From Gloeopeniophorella convolvens (lineage: Eukaryota; Basidiomycota; Agaricomycetes; Russulales), in the NCBI GenBank assembly GCA_022496205.1, contig WTXD01000063.1:83329-147328 (forward strand): a DNA stretch of 64,000 bases, in the 5' to 3' direction. Shown in pieces: positions 58,055-64,000 of the stretch. Positions within the stretch are counted from its first letter, which is position 1, and each line of letters starts with the position of its first letter. The translations under genes were made by a program, and so were the position numbers. A model generated the notes under the pieces. The model ran no database searches, had not been told where the DNA came from, and saw only the letters and a list, made by a program, of their open reading frames with translations.

Positions 58055-59682
58055 ATGTCTCCGGCACCGCACATCGAAGTTACAGAACCTCCCAGGAGGT
58101 TCCCGTCTGGTTATGTAGATGGCGTTCGGCCTAGCCATCACTTGAACGATAACAAGACCAGGTTCATCAATCCCTGGCCGTCATTCAGGTATGTACTACA
58201 GACCCCTAGGACCCGTCTGCGCTCAAACTCGCCTCCGCATAGATTCCAGTCAACCTCTCAGTGGCTATCCGTACGGGCCTTTTCTGCGTGCACTCGTCCG
58301 TATGGACTTGATATCCCATTGAATCTAGTTCATTGGATCTACTGGGCGGACCCCACCCATACCCAAGGACATCAAGTCTTTGATCCCGAGTCAGACTCCC
58401 ACATGGGCCGCTGGGCTCGAAAACGAGAAGAGTGCAAAGGCTACTTGGTTAGGGTGTGTTGCAGGCATTCGTGAGACACCATCGGGCACCATCTGATCAT
58501 CACACCCTGGTAGTCACGCTTGTTACCTTCTTGAGCTGCCAACACCTCCTGGCGCAACCCGTGGAGTCCGCATAATCTTCGACCCTGTACTGTCCAATCG
58601 CTGTTCTCCGTTCCAATGGATGGGACCTGCCCGATACACTGGTGCGGCGTTTCGACTACTTGGGCAAAACGTTCCTGCTCAATTTCGTGCTCTCCAGACC
58701 CACCGTGCAGCGCTGAAGACATACCAGCAGTTGATGCCATCGTCCTCTCGGTGCGTTGGCATCTGATTCGGAGCTAGTTCTCTTTGGGTGACGAGTCATG
58801 TCCTTCTTAGCATAACCATTATGACCAGTGCGAATCTTCCTTCTTCTTGTGCCACCTCTTCTGACGCCCATGATAGCACCGATTTACCAACGATACGCAC
58901 GCTGCTCGCCAACCCTTCCTCGTCTTCCCACATCTTTGTGGGCTTGAACAACGCAACTTACCTCTCACATGCCCTCAAAACGCCGATTTCTCGTGTGCAT
59001 GAACTCGACTGGTGGGACGAACGGGTATTGCGCGTCGCACTCCCATCTAACAATGGCGGACCTGCTGTGGACGCTGAAGTGCGATTGTCATGCACGCCTT
59101 CACAGCATGTCTCGGGTCGCACGGCCCTCGACCGCTGGCATGCACTATGGGGAGCGTGGGTCATAGACGACCTCCAGTCTCACAAGAAGCTGTACTTCGC
59201 CGGCGATACTGGGTACCGCACCGTCCGCGATGAAGAAGACGAGGAAACGGTGCCTGTGTGCCCGGCTTTTGCAGAAGTAGGGGAACGTTTCGGTGGTGTC
59301 GACGTTGCATTGCTGCCTATCGGGTATGTAGTGCACCGATTCCTCCGGCTCGACCGTTGTCCGCTTACATGTCATCAACTGACTTCTTGGTGCTGCAGTG
59401 CATACGCCCCGCGTGCCATGTGGTCGAACTTGCACGCTTCTCCCGCAGACGCTGTGCGCATGTTCAGAGATGTGAAGGCCAAGAAAGCCCTCGCTATGCA
59501 TTGGGGGTAAGGGTTGCTATCCCCGCCTACTTGCTTTCACTTATTTCGCATCTAGTACATGGGTTTTAACCACGGAGCCTGTGCTTGAACCACCTGCACT
59601 TCTCAGGAAAGAATGCGAGAAAGCAGGTGTCGGGGAAGATGAGTTCCTTGTGCCGGCACTGGGGGAGACCGTTCTGTTCTAA
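58055..59682 (+). CDS. NAPE-PLD / FMP30-type metallo-beta-lactamase phospholipase D
   Basis: Zinc hydrolase family that releases N-acylethanolamines from N-acyl-PE. Spliced segments: [52 protein letters not shown], then the metal motif HNHYDH followed by [10 protein letters not shown]. Further motifs are [31 protein letters not shown] (Asp ligand), [37 protein letters not shown] (His ligand) and [23 protein letters not shown] is on a 17-nt exon (58811-58827). The N-terminal exons (58055-58470) are less certain: NPWPSF and [15 protein letters not shown] fit, but stops at 58320-58335 are not bridged by a normal-size intron. The stop is TAA at 59680-59682. Confidence 0.85.
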
Positions 59683-60173
59683 ATCCCATTCATATTGTAC
59701 ACTGGCCGATGACCCCAACATATCCCTTATCTTTCTCAGACGGTGCCTCGTATCCCCGACTTTGATTCTATGCTGGCTTATTCCTCATCTACCATTTGCG
59801 ATGCGCAGTTACGTGTGCATGGTCATGATAAAGTTCAATACGCATTCGTGCACCTGCGGTTGCCTGTGCCGCTCGGGCGCATGATGGGTAACGGAAATGC
59901 CCCCAAGTTAGCCCAGTGGGAGAACTGAAGATCCGGACATCAGTGTCGAGCTTGCAGTGGCGGTGGTAGTCTCGGTTCCAGATCGTTGCAGAGATCCAGC
60001 TCGGCTGACTCCTGCAACGTCTGGGGTATTTCGCTTGGGAGACCCCCCATCGTGACGATTGTCACGCTTCCTGTCATCTTGATTGTGTAAATTAGCATCA
60101 CATGACTAGGCGCGTCCTCGCTTTAGACGCGTCGAGATGATAGACTCAGTACTGTAGTGAATTTATATGTTGG
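59683..60173. other. Intergenic, 3' of the NAPE-PLD-like gene
   Basis: 491 bases without recognisable coding content. Confidence 0.35.
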
Positions 60174-60290
60174 TCCTCACCCTCACCCTAGACCCGAAAT
60201 ATCCTCACCCTAAACTTAAAACCCTCACCCTAACACCCTAGACCCTAGACCCGAAACCCTCACCCTAACGCCCTAACCCCAAAACTCTAG
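60174..60290. repeat. Degenerate interstitial telomere-like repeat
   Basis: About 117 bases dominated by CCCTAA-like words: CCCTCACCCTAGACC, CCCTCACCCTAACACCCTAG, CCCTAACGCCCTAACCCC. The complement of CCCTAA is the TTAGGG telomere repeat typical of Agaricomycetes. Units are mutated (CCCTAG, CCCTCA, CCCGAA), so this is an old internal copy or a minisatellite of similar composition. Confidence 0.65.
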
Positions 60291-61301
60291 TTGAACTGCC
60301 GGTCTCGTGCCAGGAGGGTGAAGTACGAGTGTTGGAGATGCCATCCAGACGAGAAGACGTAGATGTGAGAGGGGGAGGGAGACGGATAGTAGCCGATATG
60401 GGGCAAAGATGAGACAAGTCGACAAGAGTTAGATCGACGCGAGCGTGAGGATGTGATGGTATTGGCGGCGCGTACGGTTTGCGAGATGGCGGATGGCGGA
60501 GGTGCAATCAGATGGCAGGCAGCGGGTTTGGGGAGCAGAGGTGAGATGATTCAGTCCGCAGCACAGGACAAATCTTCTTAGAGTACAGAACTTGTGGGGT
60601 TGTTATCGAAATTCGAGTCTTGATGGCGTTGGTGGCATGGTGCTCGGCGGTGGCTTTGGACAGGATTGGCGGGCGTGCGAGGGTGCGAGGACGGTGGTGA
60701 CGAAGGCGAGGTGGATGGACAATAGCGGTGGCGAGAAGGAGTGCGAACACGAGGTAGTCGGAGGCGAATGGGATCAGATAACGAAAATGTGCCGTTTCGA
60801 CAGCATTGCACGCGCAGAGCACGCGACGTACTTACAACAAGATGTGTGGTGGTGCGGAGTGAACGCGTGCGATGGAACAAGAAACCTAAAGGAGCGCACA
60901 CAAGGGAGATAAAACATCAGACGCACGCGTCATTACCTCCGCGCACATAGAGTTAGGGAGTCCGCGCTCAGAATGGTCCACGACTCTGTGATATTGGCAA
61001 TCTTCACAAGAGTTATCTGGCTCGGCGGTGGGCGCTCGCGAAAGGCGGAACGAAGCGGTCCGGAACAGTGGCAGACGGGGACGATGCGAACGTAAGGAGA
61101 ACGGGGCGGCGTGGCGGCATCGCACGCACGGTGCACACGTTGTTGTTACAGCAGTCTACGTTGGACATGGGCTATTAATGGGAAAAGACGGGGCAGACGT
61201 GGTACATCTGTCTGCGTGCACAGTAAAGGGAAAGTGGATAGGACTCACTCACCGGTACTCCTAGCCGTCCCTGCACTACCCGCCCTCGGGCTCCCGTGTC
61301 A
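60291..61301. other. Region between telomere-like repeat and retroelement
   Basis: About 1 kb, purine-rich on the plus strand (GGAGGGAG, GGTGGCGAGAAGG). Open frames on both strands have low-complexity composition and no motifs. No gene supported. Confidence 0.4.
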
Positions 61302-61836
61302 CGACTTGTACGATACATTTTCTTTTCCTTATCTTTCCAGCTCCTGTACGATACGAGCTCCGTTCCGGTTTCGATGACTCGGGGACGCTTATCTCTCACT
61401 CGTCATACGATTCCCCCATACTTCTTGACGCACCCCTTATGCCATTGGACCACTACTGTACTTCTACCTAGGAGACCCACCTTGAGTCCGTTCTGACTCG
61501 GTATGACTCGATACTAGGACATTATGTAAACCAGTTCTCTTCTAGTACTTAAGGCGTAGCAGTTGTACTCTAAGGCCTTAAGCCTGTTCTCCTTTGTCAA
61601 TCGACGAGGTTACCAGGGAATCCGTGTGAGGGACTTGTTCGCCCAAGCATCGCGAGGTCTTCAGCTCTGAACTCGATGTACCGGAGGCCGATTGCCTCCC
61701 AGCTTCAGACATCACGTCTTACCCAGGATCTCGTGCACATTCACGTGCGCCTTCGAGGACCGGCTCACATCGAGACCGACTTATCGAACCTCGCTCGTCT
61801 CAGCCCTCGCCAGCCCCGCTCGCGCCGGCTCAGGCC

Positions 61837-63420
61837 GTGACATTAGAACAGGCTTCTCAGTCTCGAGAGCCGACGATCGCAGAACTTGTGACTGTCCGAC
61901 TTCCTTTTGCACAGGACGAGGACGTAGCTCCCCCTGAACTCAGAGGAGAAGGACTACGAGGAATCTTCCACGACCGAGAAAACGGTTATTATCTGATCCT
62001 CAGCGGACAGACCCTACGAGTACACTTTTCGAGGGATCAAGGCTGGAACTACGTCCAGTGGTCCGGAATCCACCAGAGATACGAAATCACTTCACCCGTA
62101 GTCGCGCTAGGGATACCGAACCGAGACCAGGTAGTACAGTGGTTTCGCGATCACCCCGAATCTCCAGAACACACGACTCCCACTTCTATCCAACCCCAGA
62201 ACTCCTCTGACCTCACAGGCGTTGCACAACGTCTTGAAGAAGCCGCCGCGGCACTCATATCCCCGACACCTGATCCTACATCCATACCAGCGCGCGAGAT
62301 GGCTGAGGAAACCCGAGTCGATTCCACGATCACCGCATCCCATCGAGATGGTGGGAAACTCACAGGAGAAGCTCCGTTCATCTTTAACGGAGAATCCAAA
62401 CGATATGCCGACTTTATGCGGCAGTTTAACCTCTACGCATTCCTGAACGACGAGAACTCGACGTTCACCGACCCACTGAAAAAAATCTCCTTCTGCCTCA
62501 CATACTTTCGAGGAGCTATTGTGACCGACTGGGTCCAAAGGCAGATCGAGTGGCTAGAGAAAATCAAGGCGAACAGCGTCCTTGACCCACCAGTACCCTT
62601 CGCAACAAGGGACACCGCATGGACGGTGTTTAAAGATACCCTCGACAAACGGTTCCTAAACCAAGGAACCGCTGTTAACGCCAAACTTCTCCTGGCGAAC
62701 ATGAAATTCCGAGCCCCCGAACCAATCGAGGAGTATATCGGAAAGTTCCGTACCCTTGCAGAGAGAGGGAACTTCCACCTCGACGCCGAATCCACCATCA
62801 TTATGTTCCTTCGCTCGTTCCCCAACGCCCTCGTCCGGGAAACCGCACGACAGGGAGGGGACGTATTCGGAGTAAACCCCGGCAGCACCCGATGGACCTT
62901 CGATCAATGGGCTGAGAAGCTTTGCGACCAGCAGCTTCAGTATCAGCTCATGAAGGAAATCTACGGAAATCAGGATACCCCGAGACAGCAGCCGCGATTT
63001 CAGATACGACGCCCTGGAGGAGGTGGACAGCCACCCCGGAACGACGGAGTAGTTCCCATGGACGTGGACACAGTGACGGTCAATCAGACCCAGTCATTCG
63101 TCCATCAGAAAGGGAAGAAGCTCACGCCCGACGAACGAACCTCGTATATGCAGCAAGGACGCTGTTTCCACTGCGGCCAGCAAGGACACGTTTCACGTTC
63201 CTGCCCGCAAAAGGACTCACGTCCTCGGGAAACGCGTCAGCGACAGATCGACACGACAGACCCTATGACACCGACTCCCTCCACCTCTACCACTCCCTCC
63301 ATCTCCCCACAGACGTTTGCAGCCTATCTGGCAAACGCATCTGACGCAGAAAAAGAGTCCATCTTCAGTGTCCTTGAGAAGGACAAGGACTTCAGTGTCC
63401 AGGATTTTCAACAAGCTTGA
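61837..63420 (+). CDS. Retrotransposon Gag polyprotein
   Basis: The frame is open from 61630 but has no ATG until 62299 (MAEETRVDSTITASHRD), so translation may start there, at a non-ATG codon, or after splicing; the coordinate given is a GTG. A capsid-like retrotransposon gag segment reads PFIFNGESKRYADFMRQFN, NEDNS-like FTDPLKKISFCLTYFRG, TAWTVFKDTLDKRFLNQG and EEYIGKFRTLAERGNF. The nucleocapsid zinc knuckle is CFHCGQQGHVSRSC (CX2CX4HX4C), followed by a Ser/Thr/Pro-rich tail. TGA at 63418-63420. Confidence 0.88.
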   Translation: MTLEQASQSREPTIAELVTVRLPFAQDEDVAPPELRGEGLRGIFHDRENGYYLILSGQTLRVHFSRDQGWNYVQWSGIHQRYEITSPVVALGIPNRDQVVQWFRDHPESPEHTTPTSIQPQNSSDLTGVAQRLEEAAAALISPTPDPTSIPAREMAEETRVDSTITASHRDGGKLTGEAPFIFNGESKRYADFMRQFNLYAFLNDENSTFTDPLKKISFCLTYFRGAIVTDWVQRQIEWLEKIKANSVLDPPVPFATRDTAWTVFKDTLDKRFLNQGTAVNAKLLLANMKFRAPEPIEEYIGKFRTLAERGNFHLDAESTIIMFLRSFPNALVRETARQGGDVFGVNPGSTRWTFDQWAEKLCDQQLQYQLMKEIYGNQDTPRQQPRFQIRRPGGGGQPPRNDGVVPMDVDTVTVNQTQSFVHQKGKKLTPDERTSYMQQGRCFHCGQQGHVSRSCPQKDSRPRETRQRQIDTTDPMTPTPSTSTTPSISPQTFAAYLANASDAEKESIFSVLEKDKDFSVQDFQQA

Positions 63421-64000
63421 GTAGAGCGATCCTTACTCGAGCCGTCTTCAGCACCGATGTACTAGTACGACTCTCTTATGCCGAAAATGCGATCAGAGTT
63501 CCCCTATACATCCGAAGTGCCCATAAAAGGATCGACGACAAAGCCCTGGTCGACAGCGGGGCTACCGACAATATCATCGACTGGAAGGTCGTAAAACAGC
63601 ACGGCCTCCAAGTAAAACGACTTGCTCATCCTCGTATCATCCAAAACGCAGATGGGACACGAAACCGATCCGGTGATATCACTCATTACACCGAATTCGA
63701 CGTATCAGCTGGAGGAAAATCACATTCCAGCGCTTCTACATTTCCAGCATCGGAGGAGAACGCATTATCCTCGGATTTCCCTGGCTACGATTATTCCAAC
63801 CCCCGATTCTATGGGGTGAACAACGAGTAGCAGACGACTTCCACCCCATCACCTTATCCACCTCAGACGCGTCTTCGTGGAAACCTACACCCACGACGTT
63901 CAGAGCAGGAGCACGTGTATCAAACGTCCACTCCCTGGCGGAGTGGCAGGAAGAAGCACACGCTCACGTTCAACTCTATCTCTCAGGAGTAGAACCCTGA
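63377..64000 (+). CDS. Retrotransposon Pol, protease part, with internal 1-base frameshift
   Basis: The frame is -1 relative to gag and overlaps its end by about 40 bases, the usual arrangement for ribosomal frameshifting. The aspartic protease motif is ALVDSGATDNIID. At the A run 63716-63719 the frame is lost: DVSAGGK in one frame, then ITFQRFYISSIGGERIILG and FPWLRLFQPPILWGEQR in another; one extra A would restore it. The second frame stops with TGA at 63998-64000. Reverse transcriptase is not in the window. Confidence 0.75.

Larger units (their letters stand above)
61302..64000 (+). mobile_element. Ty3/Gypsy LTR retrotransposon, 5' part, cut by window end
   Basis: Gag with a CCHC knuckle is followed in another frame by an aspartic protease with DSGAT, the Ty3/Gypsy order. 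TGTCACGACTTGTACG at 61302 is a plausible LTR 5' end (TG start), with leader at 61500-61836. The 3' LTR, reverse transcriptase, RNase H and integrase are beyond the window, so LTR borders cannot be checked. Confidence 0.8.

Noticed and set aside
61836..61842. CGTGACA as the 3' end of the 5' LTR (inverted match to TGTCACG at 61302)
   Set aside because: It falls inside the open gag frame and no primer-binding site is obvious after it; without the 3' LTR the border cannot be set.
1..64000. tRNA or rRNA genes
   Set aside because: I looked for T-arm-like GGTTCRAAT and paired acceptor stems but found no convincing cloverleaf; a tRNAscan-SE run would settle this.

Overview
The window is nuclear DNA of a filamentous basidiomycete, most likely an Agaricomycete (mushroom or polypore type). 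The evidence is dense genes on both strands, many short GT-AG introns of about 50-60 nt, GC-rich coding sequence, a NACHT/WD40 NOD-like receptor of the kind expanded in these fungi, a fungal Delta12 desaturase and a Ty3/Gypsy element. I could not fix the species.

Layout. 0.2-13 kb is mostly housekeeping: a small coiled-coil membrane protein (-), POP1 of RNase P/MRP (+), a borealin-like chromosomal passenger protein (-), an ERG26-type sterol dehydrogenase (+), CDC123 (-), a Delta12 fatty acid desaturase (-) and a casein-kinase-1-like protein whose catalytic loop lacks the usual lysine (-). 13.5-29.3 kb is an accessory island: an unknown gene, a C2-NACHT-WD40 NLR-like gene with an in-frame stop between its NACHT and WD40 halves, pyruvate decarboxylase, and two related proteins of unknown family separated by non-coding DNA. 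29.6-59.7 kb is again mostly conserved: PPWD1-type cyclophilin, AN1 zinc-finger protein, histidine phosphatase, mitochondrial bL35, UFD2 (E4 ubiquitin ligase), EAF7-like NuA4 subunit, two tandem divergent RasGEF-domain genes, ribosomal uL22, the TORC2 subunit Rictor/AVO3, SEN54 and a NAPE-PLD-type metallo-hydrolase. 60-64 kb holds a degenerate telomere-like repeat and the 5' part of a Ty3/Gypsy retrotransposon that runs to the window edge.

How the genes fit together. RNA processing (POP1, SEN54, PPWD1), translation (CDC123, uL22, bL35m), protein quality control (UFD2, AN1 protein), growth signalling (Rictor, RasGEFs, CK1-like) and lipid or carbon metabolism (ERG26, desaturase, NAPE-PLD, PDC) are interspersed without obvious clustering. 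Several pairs are divergent with short shared promoters (borealin/ERG26, AN1/phosphatase, uL22/Rictor). The most unusual part is the NLR plus the two-gene unknown family at 15.7-29.3 kb, which could be part of a fungal recognition and cell-death module; that function is inference. Four conserved reading frames each need one extra base to stay open (CDC123, bL35m, second RasGEF, retroelement pol), which points either to assembly deletions or to several decayed genes.
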